This document shows positions 19,078 through 27,889 of a DNA stretch of 64,000 nt, piece by piece. Position numbers and translations under genes: made by a program. The stretch's first letter is position 1. The number at the start of each line of letters is the position of its first letter. Below the pieces are notes generated by a model. It was not told the origin of the DNA and ran no database searches. It worked only from the letters and a program-made list of their open reading frames with translations. Origin of the DNA: Microbacterium oleivorans (GTDB lineage: Bacteria; Actinomycetota; Actinomycetes; Actinomycetales; Microbacteriaceae); the NCBI RefSeq assembly GCF_001691565.1, contig NZ_MAYO01000003.1:434001-498000 (forward strand), written 5' to 3'.

Positions 19078-20230
19078 TCTTCGTCTCCTGAGTGGCGACC
19101 ACGAGGTCGCGGAAGCGGTCGAACAGGTAGTTGGCGTCGTGCGGGCCGGCGGCGGCCTCGGGGTGGTACTGCACGCTGAACGCCGGGAGGTCGAGGGCGC
19201 GAAGCCCCTCGACCACGTCGTCGTTGAGGCCGACATGGCTGACCTCGACGCGGCCGTAGCCGTTCGGGCTGTCGATGACGCCTTCGATGGGCGCGTCGAC
19301 GGCGAACCCGTGGTTATGGGCGGTGATCTCGACCCGGCCCGTGGTCTTGTCGAGGACCGGCTGGTTGATGCCGCGGTGGCCGAACGGCAGTTTGTAGGTG
19401 CCGAAGCCCAGGGCCCGCCCGAACAGCTGGTTGCCGAAGCAGATCCCGAAGAAGGGCAGCCGGGCGTCGAGCACCTCGCGCAGGAGCGCGACATGACGAT
19501 CGGATGCCGCGGGGTCGCCGGGTCCGTTCGAGTAGAAGACCGCGGCGGGGTCGACCGCCTGGATGTCGGCGAACGAGATCGTCTGCGGGAGGACGTGGAC
19601 CTCGAAGCCGCGAGCGGCGAGGTTGTTCACGGTGGCCTGCTTCACCCCGAGGTCGAGGATCGCGAGGTTGCCGATCTTCTCGCCGACAGCGGGGGTCACC
19701 TGGGCGGCGGGAACCGAGACATCAGCCGACAGGTTCTGTCCGGTCATCTCCGGGGCTTCGCGCACGATGCGCAGCTGCTCGTCGTCGGTGAGCCCCGCGG
19801 CATCCCCTGAGAAGACGCCGCCGCGCATCGAACCGGCCGAGCGCAGCACTCGCGTGACGGCGCGGGTATCGACGCCGCTGATCCCGACGATACCGTCGCG
19901 GACGAGGGCGTCCTCGAGGGAGTGGTCGGCTCGCCAGTTGGAGACGATGCGCGAGGGGTCGCGGACGATGTAGCCGGCGACCCAGATGCGGCGGGACTCA
20001 TGGTCCTCGCCGTTCATGCCGGTGTTGCCGATGTGGGGTGCGGTCTGCAGGACGATCTGACCCGCGTACGACGGGTCGGTGATCGTCTCCTGGTAACCGG
20101 TCATCGCCGTCGCGAAGACGACTTCGCCGAGGGTCGTACCGCGGGCGCCGTAGGCGTGGCCCGGGTGTCGGGAGCCGTCCTCGAGGACGAGGACGGCGGG
20201 TTCGGGAGCTTGGAATCTCTGAATGCTCAT
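19070..20230 (-). CDS. carA: carbamoyl-phosphate synthase small (glutaminase) subunit
   Basis: Hydrolyses glutamine and channels ammonia to CarB. The 386-residue product has the CarA N-terminal domain ([38 protein letters not shown]) and a class I glutamine amidotransferase domain with the nucleophile Cys in FFGICFGNQ and the catalytic His-x-Glu in QYHPEAA. Start ATG at 20228-20230 overlaps the preceding membrane-protein gene (ATGA). An open upstream extension is shadow sequence. Part of the pyrR-to-pyrF operon. Confidence 0.97.
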   Translation of the reverse strand: MSIQRFQAPEPAVLVLEDGSRHPGHAYGARGTTLGEVVFATAMTGYQETITDPSYAGQIVLQTAPHIGNTGMNGEDHESRRIWVAGYIVRDPSRIVSNWRADHSLEDALVRDGIVGISGVDTRAVTRVLRSAGSMRGGVFSGDAAGLTDDEQLRIVREAPEMTGQNLSADVSVPAAQVTPAVGEKIGNLAILDLGVKQATVNNLAARGFEVHVLPQTISFADIQAVDPAAVFYSNGPGDPAASDRHVALLREVLDARLPFFGICFGNQLFGRALGFGTYKLPFGHRGINQPVLDKTTGRVEITAHNHGFAVDAPIEGVIDSPNGYGRVEVSHVGLNDDVVEGLRALDLPAFSVQYHPEAAAGPHDANYLFDRFRDLVVATQETKNA

Positions 20231-20760
20231 GCGTCGCTTCCGGGAGTCTGCTGGGGAGAGGTGGGAGAAGAGGTGGCGGGGAGGACCCGGCTGATCGCGT
20301 CGGTGAGTGACCGCGCCGAGAGGTCCTGCGGGCGGAGGTAGCTGTCGACGACCGTGCCCTCCGGGGTGGTCCACGCGAGACGGACGAGGCCGTCGCGCTC
20401 GACCACCCGGTCGATCGCGACCGTCGCCTGACCCACCGAGACGAGAGCGGCGGCCGCGAGGAAGATCCGCGGCTGACCGGTCAGGTCGAGGGCCACGCCG
20501 GTGTCGGTGACGGTGACGTCGACCCGGGACCGGAAGGCGAGCCCGCGGATCGCGAGCCGTTCGAGCGCGTCGTCGTGACGCGTGGTCGCGACGTACAGGC
20601 CCTCCGAGCGGAGGCTCGTGACGGCGCCCTCGGGAACGTCGGCGACCGGGGCGGTCAGGCCCGCATCCCGCCTGGATCGTCGTCGCCACGCGAGGAGACC
20701 GATCACGATCAGCAGGACCGCGACCGCCGCCATGACGAGGACAGCGGCCTCGCGGGTCAC
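20227..20760 (-). CDS. single-span membrane protein of the pyr operon (Rv1382-type)
   Basis: A 177-residue protein with one N-terminal membrane helix ([21 protein letters not shown]) followed by RRRSRRD, so the rest should face the cytoplasm. The soluble part has a beta-rich pattern such as [14 protein letters not shown] and [16 protein letters not shown], compatible with a PH-like fold, but I cannot confirm it. GTG at 20758-20760 overlaps the pyrC stop (GTGA). A membrane protein gene at exactly this place, between pyrC and carA, is known in mycobacteria and other actinobacteria; its function is unknown. Confidence 0.85.
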   Translation of the reverse strand: MTREAAVLVMAAVAVLLIVIGLLAWRRRSRRDAGLTAPVADVPEGAVTSLRSEGLYVATTRHDDALERLAIRGLAFRSRVDVTVTDTGVALDLTGQPRIFLAAAALVSVGQATVAIDRVVERDGLVRLAWTTPEGTVVDSYLRPQDLSARSLTDAISRVLPATSSPTSPQQTPGSDA

Positions 20761-22058
20761 GAGAGGACCTCGACGACGGCGCCCTCGGCGACCGTCTGCC
20801 GGCCGCGGAAGAACGTCGCCCGGACCTCGCCCGGCAGGTCCCGCCCGAGGTAGGGCGAGTTCACACTGCCTCCCCTGAGGTCGGCCGTGCTGAACGCGCG
20901 GACCGGTGCCGGGTCGTAGAGGGTGAGGGATGCCGGGGCGCCGACCGCGATCGGGGTACCGGCATCCGCGAGTCGGCCGATGCGGGCAGGAGCAGTCGAC
21001 ATGACGCGGACGACGTCGGACCACTCGAGCAGGCCCGTCTCGACCATCGCGGCGTGCACGACGCGGAGGGCGGACTCGAGTCCGACCATCCCGTTCGCGG
21101 CGGCCTGCCATTCGCAGCTCTTCGCTTCGGCCGGGTGCGGGGCGTGATCGGTCGCGACGATGTCGATCGTGCCGTCGGCGAGTCCTTCACGGACCGCACG
21201 TACGTCCTCGTCGCGGCGCAGGGGCGGGTTGACCTTGAAGAGCGGGTCGTACCCTCGGACGAGGTCCTCCGTCAGCAGGAGGTGATGCGGCGTGACCTCG
21301 GCGGTGACGTTGATTCCGCGCTTCTTCGCCCACCGGATGAGATCGACGGACCCCGCGGTGGAGAGGTGGCAGACGTGCAGCCGGGAGCCGACGTGCTCGG
21401 CGAGGAGCACGTCGCGCGCGATGATCGACTCCTCTGCGACGGCGGGCCAGCCGGTGAGACCGAGCTCGGCCGAGACGGTGCCCTCGTTCATCTGAGCGCC
21501 CTCGGTCAGCCGCGGGTCCTGCGCGTGCTGCGCGACGACGCCGTCGAAGGACTTCACGTACTCAAGTGCGCGGCGCATGATGAGCGGGTCGAAGACGCAG
21601 AAGCCGTCGTCGCTGAAGACGCGGACGCGGGCGCGCGACGAGGCCATCGCGCCGAGCTCGGCGAGCCGCTCGCCCTTCTGCCCGACGGTGACGGCGCCGA
21701 TCGGCTGGACGTGGGCGTAGCCCGCGGCCTCGCCCAGGGCGAGCTCCTGCTCGACGACGCCCGCGGTGTCGGCTACCGGCGACGTGTTCGGCATCGCGAA
21801 CACCGTCGTGTAGCCGCCGGCGGCGGCGGCGCGCGAGCCCGACAGGATCGTCTCGGACGCCTCGTAACCGGGTTCGCGGAGGTGGGTGTGCAGATCGACC
21901 AGGCCGGGCAGCGCGATCAGGCCGTCGGCATCCACCGTCCGTGCGCCGTTCTCGCTGAGGCCCGTGCCGAGCTCGGCGATGACACCGTCTCGGATCAGGA
22001 TGTCCGCGGCGATGCCGCCGTCGATCCGCGCCCCGCGGATGAGGATGCTCTCGCTCAT
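20757..22058 (-). CDS. pyrC: dihydroorotase
   Basis: Cyclises carbamoyl aspartate to dihydroorotate. The 433-residue amidohydrolase is the class I (long) form. Metal ligands are visible in [10 protein letters not shown] (His57 and His59), the later histidines in VVAQHAQD and LHVCHLST, and the catalytic Asp in [10 protein letters not shown]. It overlaps pyrB by 4 bases upstream (ATGA) and the membrane-protein gene by 4 bases downstream. Confidence 0.96.
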   Translation of the reverse strand: MSESILIRGARIDGGIAADILIRDGVIAELGTGLSENGARTVDADGLIALPGLVDLHTHLREPGYEASETILSGSRAAAAGGYTTVFAMPNTSPVADTAGVVEQELALGEAAGYAHVQPIGAVTVGQKGERLAELGAMASSRARVRVFSDDGFCVFDPLIMRRALEYVKSFDGVVAQHAQDPRLTEGAQMNEGTVSAELGLTGWPAVAEESIIARDVLLAEHVGSRLHVCHLSTAGSVDLIRWAKKRGINVTAEVTPHHLLLTEDLVRGYDPLFKVNPPLRRDEDVRAVREGLADGTIDIVATDHAPHPAEAKSCEWQAAANGMVGLESALRVVHAAMVETGLLEWSDVVRVMSTAPARIGRLADAGTPIAVGAPASLTLYDPAPVRAFSTADLRGGSVNSPYLGRDLPGEVRATFFRGRQTVAEGAVVEVLS

Positions 22059-23026
22059 CGGGCCTCCTCCTGTGGGTGGGTGGTGGGTCGCTCCCCCGCC
22101 AGGAGCAGGTAGAGCGCCGCCATGCGGACCGAGACACCGTTCGCGACCTGCTCGAGCACGGTCGATCGTGGTGAATCGGCGGCGTCGGCGGAGATCTCCA
22201 GACCCCGGTTCATGGGTCCGGGGTGCATGACAATGCTAGCGGTCGGAAGAGATCCCATCCGCGCGGCATCCAAGCCCCAGCGGCGTGAATACTCCCGTTC
22301 AGTGGGGAAATAGGCCGCATTCATCCGCTCCAGCTGGATGCGGAGCATCATGACGGCGTCCGGCGCGGAGGCGATGGCCTGGTCGAGGTCGTAGGAGATC
22401 GTCACCGGCCAGGCCGAGACGTCCTGCGGGACGAGCGTCGGAGGTGCCACCAGGGTGACCCGGGCCCCGAGCGTCGTCAGCAGCCAGACGTTCGACCGCG
22501 CGACGCGCGAGTGCAGGATGTCGCCGACGATCGCGACGTGGAGCCCCGCGAGGTCGCGGCCCCGACTGTCGTCGCCGAAGACGCGCTTGCGGATGGTGAA
22601 CGCGTCCAGCAGAGCCTGCGTGGGGTGCTCGTGCGTGCCGTCGCCCGCGTTGAGGACACCCGCCGAGATCCACCCGCTCGTGGCGAGGGTGTGCGGGGCA
22701 CCCGAGGCGCCGTGGCGGATGACGACCGCATCGGCGCCCATGGCCTGCAGAGTCTGCGCCGTGTCCTGGAGGGACTCCCCCTTCGACACCGAAGAGCCCT
22801 TCGCGGAGAAGTTGATGACGTCGGCGGAGAGCCGCTTGGCGGCTGCCTCGAACGAGATGCGGGTGCGCGTCGAGTCCTCGAAGAAGAGGTTGACGACGGT
22901 CTTGCCGCGCAGGGTCGGCAGCTTCTTGACCTCGCGCGACTGCGTGTCGCGCATGTCCTCGGCGACGTCGAGGATGCGGAGCGCGTCCTCGCGGGCGAGC
23001 GTCCGGGTGTCGAGGAGGTGTCTCAT
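22055..23026 (-). CDS. pyrB: aspartate carbamoyltransferase catalytic subunit
   Basis: Condenses carbamoyl phosphate and aspartate. The 323-residue product has the carbamoyl-phosphate motif [10 protein letters not shown] (51-60), HPTQALLD, and HPGPMNRG near the C-terminus. No regulatory pyrI gene is present, consistent with actinobacterial complexes of catalytic chains and dihydroorotase. Coupled by ATGA overlaps to pyrR and pyrC. Confidence 0.97.
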   Translation of the reverse strand: MRHLLDTRTLAREDALRILDVAEDMRDTQSREVKKLPTLRGKTVVNLFFEDSTRTRISFEAAAKRLSADVINFSAKGSSVSKGESLQDTAQTLQAMGADAVVIRHGASGAPHTLATSGWISAGVLNAGDGTHEHPTQALLDAFTIRKRVFGDDSRGRDLAGLHVAIVGDILHSRVARSNVWLLTTLGARVTLVAPPTLVPQDVSAWPVTISYDLDQAIASAPDAVMMLRIQLERMNAAYFPTEREYSRRWGLDAARMGSLPTASIVMHPGPMNRGLEISADAADSPRSTVLEQVANGVSVRMAALYLLLAGERPTTHPQEEAR

Positions 23027-23553
23027 GACGCGATCGTCACCTCCTCGGCGCCGTCGACGTCGGCGAGGCGCACGTTGACGCGCTCCTCCCGCGAGCTCGG
23101 CAGGTTCTTCCCGACGAAGTCGGGCCGGATGGGGAGTTCGCGGTGGCCGCGGTCGACGAGGATCGCGAGACGGACGACCGCGGGCCGGCCGATGTCCTGC
23201 AGCGCGTCGAGCGCCGCACGGATGGAGCGGCCCGAGAACAGCACGTCGTCGACGAGGACCACGGTCTTCGCGTCGATGCCGCCGGCCGGGATCTCGGTCG
23301 GACGCGGCGTACGCGTGGGATTGCGGTGCAGGTCGTCGCGGTACATCGTGACGTCGAGCGATCCGACCGGGACCGTCACGCCCGTGAACGAGGCGATGAG
23401 CGCGGCGATGCGTTCGGCGAGGGTGACGCCGCGAGTGGGGATCCCGAGGAGCACGAGCCCGTCGGGGCCCTTGTTCGACTCGAGGATCTCGTGAGAGATG
23501 CGCGTGAGTGCGCGGGCGATGTCAGCGTCGTGCAAGACGATGCGCGAAGTCAT
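23023..23553 (-). CDS. pyrR: bifunctional pyr operon regulator / uracil phosphoribosyltransferase PyrR
   Basis: An RNA-binding regulator that senses UMP and represses pyr genes, with weak uracil phosphoribosyltransferase activity. The 176-residue protein has a PRTase fold with [18 protein letters not shown], the PRPP loop, and GIPTRGV. ATG at 23551-23553 is preferred over the upstream in-frame GTG because an AAGGGAG site precedes it. First gene of the pyrimidine operon; its own leader carries a PyrR-binding loop, so autoregulation is likely. Confidence 0.95.
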   Translation of the reverse strand: MTSRIVLHDADIARALTRISHEILESNKGPDGLVLLGIPTRGVTLAERIAALIASFTGVTVPVGSLDVTMYRDDLHRNPTRTPRPTEIPAGGIDAKTVVLVDDVLFSGRSIRAALDALQDIGRPAVVRLAILVDRGHRELPIRPDFVGKNLPSSREERVNVRLADVDGAEEVTIAS

Positions 23554-23568
23554 CCGCCGCTCCCTTCT

Positions 23569-23583
23569 CCGCCTCACAGGACG
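23569..23583 (-). promoter_or_regulatory. PyrR-binding RNA loop in the pyrR leader
   Basis: The coding-strand leader contains GTCCTGTGAGGCG, matching 12 of 14 positions of the known PyrR-binding loop ARUCCNGNGAGGYU. Flanking CCG and CGG can close it into a hairpin. It ends only about 15 bases before the pyrR ATG, next to the ribosome-binding site. That fits translational repression, as reported for mycobacteria, rather than a Bacillus-type antiterminator. Confidence 0.75.
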
Positions 23584-23665
23584 GTGTTAAAGGTTGCTTG
23601 TACGAGACCACTCTAGCGGGGCCGCGCGGTGAGCCGCGGCATCCGCTCGCCCTGTCCGGCCGTCC

Positions 23666-23721
23666 TTCCCGCGGACATCCGCCTTCCCGGGGACGGATCG
23701 CGGGCCGACCGTCCGCGGGAA
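23666..23721. repeat. inverted repeat upstream of the DUF559 gene
   Basis: TTCCCGCGGAC at 23666-23676 is perfectly repeated in inverse at 23711-23721. The 34-base interior itself holds a shorter inverted pair (ATCCG with CGGAT). It sits between the leftward pyrR leader and the rightward DUF559 gene. Confidence 0.7.
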
Positions 23722-23840
23722 ACGGTATCTCCGCTCGAGCGCCGGCGCGAGACGTCTCCACAGCCCGAGCGGATGGCCACCCTCCCCACAAGGTCGCCCG
23801 CGGTCGTGGTGCCGACCTGCGGGCGAGCCACGCTGAACGC

Positions 23841-24656
23841 ATGGACGTGCGGGAGTGGGTGCGGCGTCACGGCGGAGTGGTGCGGACTGCAGATCTGAGG
23901 GATGCCGGCTACTCGCGCCATCGCATCGGTGCCGCAGGACTCGAACGGCCGCGTCGCGGATGGGTCGCCGTGCCCGAGGCGGATCCGCTCCTGCGGAGCG
24001 CGGCGCGCGCGGGCGTCGTCCTCACCTGCGTGACGCAGGCGCGACGCCTCGGTCTCTGGAGCGTGAACGACGACGGCAGCCGGGCGCACGTGGGTGCGCC
24101 GGCGGCATCCGGCTCGATCTCAGCCCCTCACGCGCGGGTGCATTGGAGCACGCCCCTGATCGCACGCATCCCGGGGTCCCTCGAGGACCCCGTCGAGAAC
24201 GTCCTGGCGATCGTGGCCGAGTGCCGCCCGTTCGAGCAGGCGCTCGCCGTCTGGGACTCCGCGTTCCGGCAGGGCCTGGCATCCGGCGAGGTCATGCGGA
24301 GGTTCGATCTCCGCCCGGCGGCGCGGCGCGTGCTCGCAGACGCGTGTGCACATCTCGACTCCGGACTCGAGACGTTCGTCTTCGTGCGACTCCGATGGAT
24401 TCCTGCCGCCGTCCACCCGCAGGTCCACCTGCTCGGCCACCGAGTCGACTTCCTCATCGGCGAGAGGCTCGTCTTGCAGATCGATGGGGGTCATCATGTC
24501 GGCGCGCAGCGCGACGCCGACAACACCCATGACGCGTTGCTGACCCTGCGCGGCTACACGGTCATCCGGGTCGGCTACGCCGACGTGATGCATCGGTGGC
24601 CGGAGGTCCAAGACCGCATCCTGCGCGCCCTGGCGCAGGGGCTGCACCTCTCATGA
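23841..24656 (+). CDS. AbiEi/DUF559-type protein: winged-helix N-terminus with Vsr-like nuclease C-terminus
   Basis: A 271-residue protein on the opposite strand from its neighbours. Residues 1-45 (VREWVRRHGGVVRTADLRDAG...) look like the winged-helix start of AbiEi-type antitoxins. Residues about 170-265 resemble the DUF559 restriction-endonuclease-like fold: E177, HRVDFLIGERLVLQIDGGHH with D203 and D215, and GYTVIRVGYADVM. The usual Glu of the E-x-D motif is Gln213, so nuclease activity is uncertain. No toxin partner is adjacent. Inserted between nusB and pyrR and flanked by inverted repeats. Function unknown; defence, regulation or DNA repair are possible. Confidence 0.82.
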   Translation: MDVREWVRRHGGVVRTADLRDAGYSRHRIGAAGLERPRRGWVAVPEADPLLRSAARAGVVLTCVTQARRLGLWSVNDDGSRAHVGAPAASGSISAPHARVHWSTPLIARIPGSLEDPVENVLAIVAECRPFEQALAVWDSAFRQGLASGEVMRRFDLRPAARRVLADACAHLDSGLETFVFVRLRWIPAAVHPQVHLLGHRVDFLIGERLVLQIDGGHHVGAQRDADNTHDALLTLRGYTVIRVGYADVMHRWPEVQDRILRALAQGLHLS

Positions 24657-24670
24657 GGATCAGCGGTTCA

Positions 24671-24734
24671 GCGGAGATCTGCGTTCCAGCGGACGGCATC
24701 GTACGCGATCGTCCTCGGGAGCGCAGATCTCCGC
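24671..24734. terminator. long inverted repeat between convergent DUF559 gene and nusB
   Basis: GCGGAGATCTGCG at 24671-24683 is repeated perfectly in inverse at 24722-24734 (13 bp). The interior holds a second hairpin, GGACG with CGTCC and ATCG with CGAT around a TACG loop. Located between two convergent genes, so a bidirectional terminator is the simplest role. The absence of T-runs and the nested structure leave other roles open. Confidence 0.6.
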
Positions 24735-24757
24735 GTGAGCGCAGCCCACGCCTCGGG

Positions 24758-25165
24758 TCAGGAGCGAGCGATGCGGGCGAGCACCGCGTGCACGAACGAG
24801 CCGGAGTCGTCGGTCGAGAACTCCTTGGCGAGCTCGACAGCCTCGTCGATGGCGACGGCGGTGGGGACCTGATCGTTGTGGAGGATCTCCCAGACGCCCA
24901 TGCGGAGGATCGCACGGTCGACCGCCGGCATCCGCTCGAGCTTCCAGTCACGCGCGTGCGTGACGATCTGCTCGTCGATCTCGCTCTGCGCGTCGATCAC
25001 GCCGTCGACGATCTCGCGTGCGTACAGCCACGAGGCTTCACGCGCCGGTTCGTTCGCGGCGCGCTTCGCCTCGGCGGCGAGGGTGACCCCGAGGTCGTCG
25101 CCGCGGATGTCGGCCTGGTAGAGGATGTCGAGGGCGCGCTTGCGCGCCTTGCTCCGAGCGCTCAT
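24758..25165 (-). CDS. nusB: transcription antitermination factor NusB
   Basis: Binds boxA RNA with ribosomal protein S10 in antitermination of rRNA operons. The 135-residue all-helical protein starts MSARSKARKRALDILYQADIRG, with the Arg-rich boxA-binding helix, and ends with EFSTDDSGSFVHAVLARIA, the canonical NusB C-terminus. It follows efp after 7 bases, the conserved actinobacterial efp-nusB pair. Confidence 0.96.
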   Translation of the reverse strand: MSARSKARKRALDILYQADIRGDDLGVTLAAEAKRAANEPAREASWLYAREIVDGVIDAQSEIDEQIVTHARDWKLERMPAVDRAILRMGVWEILHNDQVPTAVAIDEAVELAKEFSTDDSGSFVHAVLARIARS

Positions 25166-25172
25166 CAGGCGG

Positions 25173-25733
25173 TCAGTTCACGCGGCCGAGGTAGTCCCCG
25201 GTGCGCGTGTCGACCTTGACCTTGGTGCCCTGCTCGACGAAGAGCGGAACCTGGATCTCGTAGCCGGTCTCGAGCGTGGCGGACTTGGTGCCGGCCGACG
25301 AGCGGTCGCCCTGCAGGCCCGGCTCCGTGTAGGTGATCTCGAGGACGACCGAGGCCGGCATCTCGACGTACAGCGGGTTGCCGTTGTTCAGCGCGATCTG
25401 CACCTGCTGGTTCTCGAGCAGGTAGTTGGCGGCGTCCCCGACGACGGTGGCCGAGACGTTGAGCTGGTCGTAGTCGGCGACGTCCATGAAGACGTAGCTG
25501 TCGCCGTCGTTGTACAGGTAGGTGAAGTCGCGGCGGTCGACGTTCTCGATCTCGATCTTCGCGCCCGCGTTGTATGTGCGGTCGACGACCTTGCCGGAGA
25601 CGACGTTCTTGAGCTTCGTGCGGACGAAGGCGCCACCCTTGCCGGGCTTCACGTGCTGGAACTCGACGACGTTCCAGAGCTGTCCGTCGATGGACAGGAC
25701 GACGCCGTTCTTGATGTCTGCAGTGGATGCCAT
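25173..25733 (-). CDS. efp: translation elongation factor P
   Basis: Relieves ribosome stalling at polyproline. The 186-residue protein has three beta-barrel domains: KOW-like N-terminal with the loop [10 protein letters not shown], whose Lys is the position modified in some bacteria, then two OB domains ([20 protein letters not shown] is characteristic). No modification enzymes were seen in the window. It precedes nusB and follows aroQ after a 90-base gap containing a TAGAAT -10 box and a palindrome. Confidence 0.97.
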   Translation of the reverse strand: MASTADIKNGVVLSIDGQLWNVVEFQHVKPGKGGAFVRTKLKNVVSGKVVDRTYNAGAKIEIENVDRRDFTYLYNDGDSYVFMDVADYDQLNVSATVVGDAANYLLENQQVQIALNNGNPLYVEMPASVVLEITYTEPGLQGDRSSAGTKSATLETGYEIQVPLFVEQGTKVKVDTRTGDYLGRVN

Positions 25734-25785
25734 GAGAGTGCGATTTTCCGTTCGATGAGTTCGGGGCCGGAGCGGCCGACGATCG

Positions 25786-25791
25786 ATTCTA
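25786..25791 (-). promoter_or_regulatory. candidate efp -10 box
   Basis: TAGAAT on the minus strand, about 53 bases before the efp ATG. No clear -35 is visible; the expected -35 to -10 spacer is occupied by the palindrome at 25794-25809. Confidence 0.45.
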
Positions 25792-25793
25792 CG

Positions 25794-25809
25794 GGATGCC
25801 GCGGCATCC
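25794..25809. repeat. 16-bp perfect palindrome upstream of the efp -10
   Basis: GGATGCCGCGGCATCC, two head-to-head copies of the octamer GGATGCCG that is over-represented across the window. It lies 15 bases past the aroQ stop and immediately upstream of the efp -10 box. It could be an aroQ terminator stem or an operator. Confidence 0.55.
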
Positions 25810-25823
25810 GCCCCGGGAACCGG

Positions 25824-26270
25824 TCAGCCCGCGAGCGTCGCGATCAATTCGCTGGTCGCCTGCGCGTAGCCGAGGACCCCGCGGCCCACCACGTGGACGA
25901 CGGCGACGTCGGCGACATAGGAGTGGTGACGGAAGGGTTCGCGCGCCATGACATCGGAGATGTGCACCTCGGCGACCGGGAGCGCGACCCCCGAGAGAGC
26001 ATCGCGGAGGATCACCGAAGTGTGGGTGAGCCCGCCAGGGTTGATGACGATCCCGGCGCAGTCGGTGCGCGCGGCGTGGATCGCATCGATCAGGACGCCC
26101 TCGTGGTTGCTCTGCACCGCACGCACCTCGTACCCGGACTCCGCGGCGGTGCGTTCGACGAGACGCTCGACGTCAGCGAGCGTCTCGTGGCCGTAGACGT
26201 CCGGTTCCCGGATGCCGAGCAGGTTCAGATTCGGTCCGTTGACGAGCAGCAGGCGGCGGGGTTTCGGCAC
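25824..26270 (-). CDS. aroQ: 3-dehydroquinate dehydratase, type II
   Basis: Third step of the shikimate pathway, a reversible anti-periplanar dehydration in the flavodoxin-like type II enzyme. The 148-residue product has LLLVNGPNLNLLGIREPDVYG with the catalytic Tyr and loop Arg, VQSNHEGVLID, VINPGGLTHTSV and VEVHISD-like AEVHISDVMAREPFRHHS with the catalytic His. It follows the GNAT gene by 9 bases in an aroE-aroC-aroK-aroB-GNAT-aroQ run. Confidence 0.96.
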   Translation of the reverse strand: MPKPRRLLLVNGPNLNLLGIREPDVYGHETLADVERLVERTAAESGYEVRAVQSNHEGVLIDAIHAARTDCAGIVINPGGLTHTSVILRDALSGVALPVAEVHISDVMAREPFRHHSYVADVAVVHVVGRGVLGYAQATSELIATLAG

Positions 26271-26279
26271 GAGACGACC

Positions 26280-26813
26280 CTACTGGGACGGCCGATGCAT
26301 CTGGATCTCACGTCCGACCTCGGTGTCCAGCGCGAGTCCCGTGCCGACGAAGCCGAGCCGGCGGTAGGCCGCCTGCGCGCGAGCGTTGTCGACGTGGACG
26401 TCGAGGGTCAGTCCGTCAGCGCCTGCGGCTTCTGCCCAGTCGGATGCCGCAGCGATGAGCTCCGCGAGGATTCCCCGTCCACGGTGGTCGGGCTCGACGA
26501 AGACGCCCACCACCTCCGCACGCGCTGCGCCGACAGCCCGCCCCAACGCGTCCGCCGCGCCCGCCTCACGCAGCAGAACAGTCGCGGAGCCGACCCACCG
26601 ATCCTCCGCGATCGCGACGAACTGCGCGGCGTTCTCGCCGAGGGCGGCATCCGCGGTCCGCGTCTGCCAGTGCGCGTCGCTCCGCGCGAGTTCCTGCTCC
26701 CGCGTGGTCAGGAACGCGATGGCGGCCGCAGGATCGCTCACGGCGCTCACGCGCAGGTCGCGGCCCTCACGCCACTCGTGCAGGCGCACGCGGCGGACCG
26801 CGGCATCCGTCAC
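26280..26813 (-). CDS. GNAT family N-acetyltransferase
   Basis: A 177-residue acyl-CoA-dependent acetyltransferase. The acetyl-CoA-binding motif A is VVGVFVEPDHRGRGILAELI (V-x-x-x-x-RGxG), followed by LDVHVDNARAQAAYRRLGF (motif B), a standard GNAT ending. The GTG start at 26811-26813 overlaps the aroB stop (GTGA), so it is translated with the shikimate enzymes. The substrate cannot be told; its insertion between aroB and aroQ is unusual, and a direct role in aromatic biosynthesis is not established. Confidence 0.88.
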   Translation of the reverse strand: MTDAAVRRVRLHEWREGRDLRVSAVSDPAAAIAFLTTREQELARSDAHWQTRTADAALGENAAQFVAIAEDRWVGSATVLLREAGAADALGRAVGAARAEVVGVFVEPDHRGRGILAELIAAASDWAEAAGADGLTLDVHVDNARAQAAYRRLGFVGTGLALDTEVGREIQMHRPSQ

Positions 26814-27889
26814 CCTGCGATCTCCTGGTACGCCGCGAACAGCAGCGACTCGTCGGGCGCCTGCATGACGGTGGGCTTGCCGATCGCGTCGAGCACGATG
26901 AAGCGGAGCATGCCCGCACGCGCCTTCTTGTCGCGCTGCATGACCCCCAGCAGGTGCTGCCAGCCGTCCATCCGATAGGTCGTGGGAAGGCCGAGGAGGT
27001 CGAAGATGCGGCGGTGGCGGGCGACGTCCTCGTCCGAGAGCCGACCGGCCAGCCGCGACAGCTCGGCGACGTACATCATGCCGATCGAGATCGCCGCGCC
27101 GTGGCGCCAGCGGTACCGCTCGGCGTGCTCGATCGCGTGGCCCAGGGTGTGTCCGTAGTTGAGAACTTCGCGAAGGCCCGCCTCGCGGAAGTCCTCGCTG
27201 ACCACACGGGCCTTCATCTCGATCGCCAGTTCGATGCAGCGGCGGAACTCGTCCGTCGACGGGTCGACGGACGCTTCCGGGTCGCGCTCGACGATGTCGA
27301 GGATCTCGGGGAACCAGATGAACCCGGCCTTGACGACCTCGGCGAACCCGGCGACGATCTCGTTGCGCGGCAGGGTGTCGAGCACGTCGAGGTCGCAGAT
27401 CACCGATCGCGGCGCCCAGAAGGCGCCGACGAGGTTCTTGCCCTCGGCCGTGTTCACCCCGGTCTTGCCACCGACCGCCGCATCCACCATGCCGAGGACG
27501 GTCGTCGGGATCTGCACGATCTGCACGCCACGCAGCCAGGATGCCGCGACGAACCCGGCGAGGTCGGTCACCGCTCCCCCGCCGAAGCCGATGACGGCGT
27601 CGGTGCGGGTGAAGTCGGCCTGGCCCATGACCTGCCAGCAGAAGGCGGCGACTTCGATGCGCTTGCCGTCCTCGGCATCGGGGATCTCGGCTATCAGCAC
27701 CTCGAGCGAGCCGTCGGCCACGAGGATGTCCCGCAGGTCGGAGGCTTTCGCCCCGAGACGCGGCGTGTGGACGATGAGCACCTTCTTGACCGTCGGCGCC
27801 AGATGGTCGCGGACGCCGGCCAGCAGACCCCGACCGACGTGGATGTCGTAGGGCGTGGCGCCGGTGACGCTGATGGTGGTGTGGGTCAT
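26810..27889 (-). CDS. aroB: 3-dehydroquinate synthase
   Basis: Second step of the shikimate pathway, converting DAHP to 3-dehydroquinate with NAD and a divalent metal. The 359-residue product has the NAD-binding GFGGGAVTDLAGFVAA, the catalytic region PTTVLGMVDAAVGGKTGVN and the metal-ligand stretch LNYGHTLGHAIEH. It overlaps aroK by 4 bases upstream (ATGA) and the GNAT gene by 4 downstream. Confidence 0.97.
   Translation of the reverse strand: MTHTTISVTGATPYDIHVGRGLLAGVRDHLAPTVKKVLIVHTPRLGAKASDLRDILVADGSLEVLIAEIPDAEDGKRIEVAAFCWQVMGQADFTRTDAVIGFGGGAVTDLAGFVAASWLRGVQIVQIPTTVLGMVDAAVGGKTGVNTAEGKNLVGAFWAPRSVICDLDVLDTLPRNEIVAGFAEVVKAGFIWFPEILDIVERDPEASVDPSTDEFRRCIELAIEMKARVVSEDFREAGLREVLNYGHTLGHAIEHAERYRWRHGAAISIGMMYVAELSRLAGRLSDEDVARHRRIFDLLGLPTTYRMDGWQHLLGVMQRDKKARAGMLRFIVLDAIGKPTVMQAPDESLLFAAYQEIAG

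Noticed and set aside
15685..19179. A 1,164-residue open frame on plus, antisense to carB (similar long frames oppose other genes, e.g. 183-1766 and 41233-43656).
   Set aside because: Composition is Arg/Asp/Val-rich and lacks any recognisable domain. Long antisense frames are expected at 70% GC, and the opposing gene is a clear, conserved enzyme.
19078..19494. N-terminal extension of the carB frame by 139 residues.
   Set aside because: It overlaps carA, is Ser/Arg-rich, and the standard CarB start is present at 19077.
23841..24656. Very short patch repair endonuclease (Vsr).
   Set aside because: The fold is similar, but the N-terminal winged helix and overall length fit AbiEi/DUF559 proteins instead, and no DNA methyltransferase adjoins.
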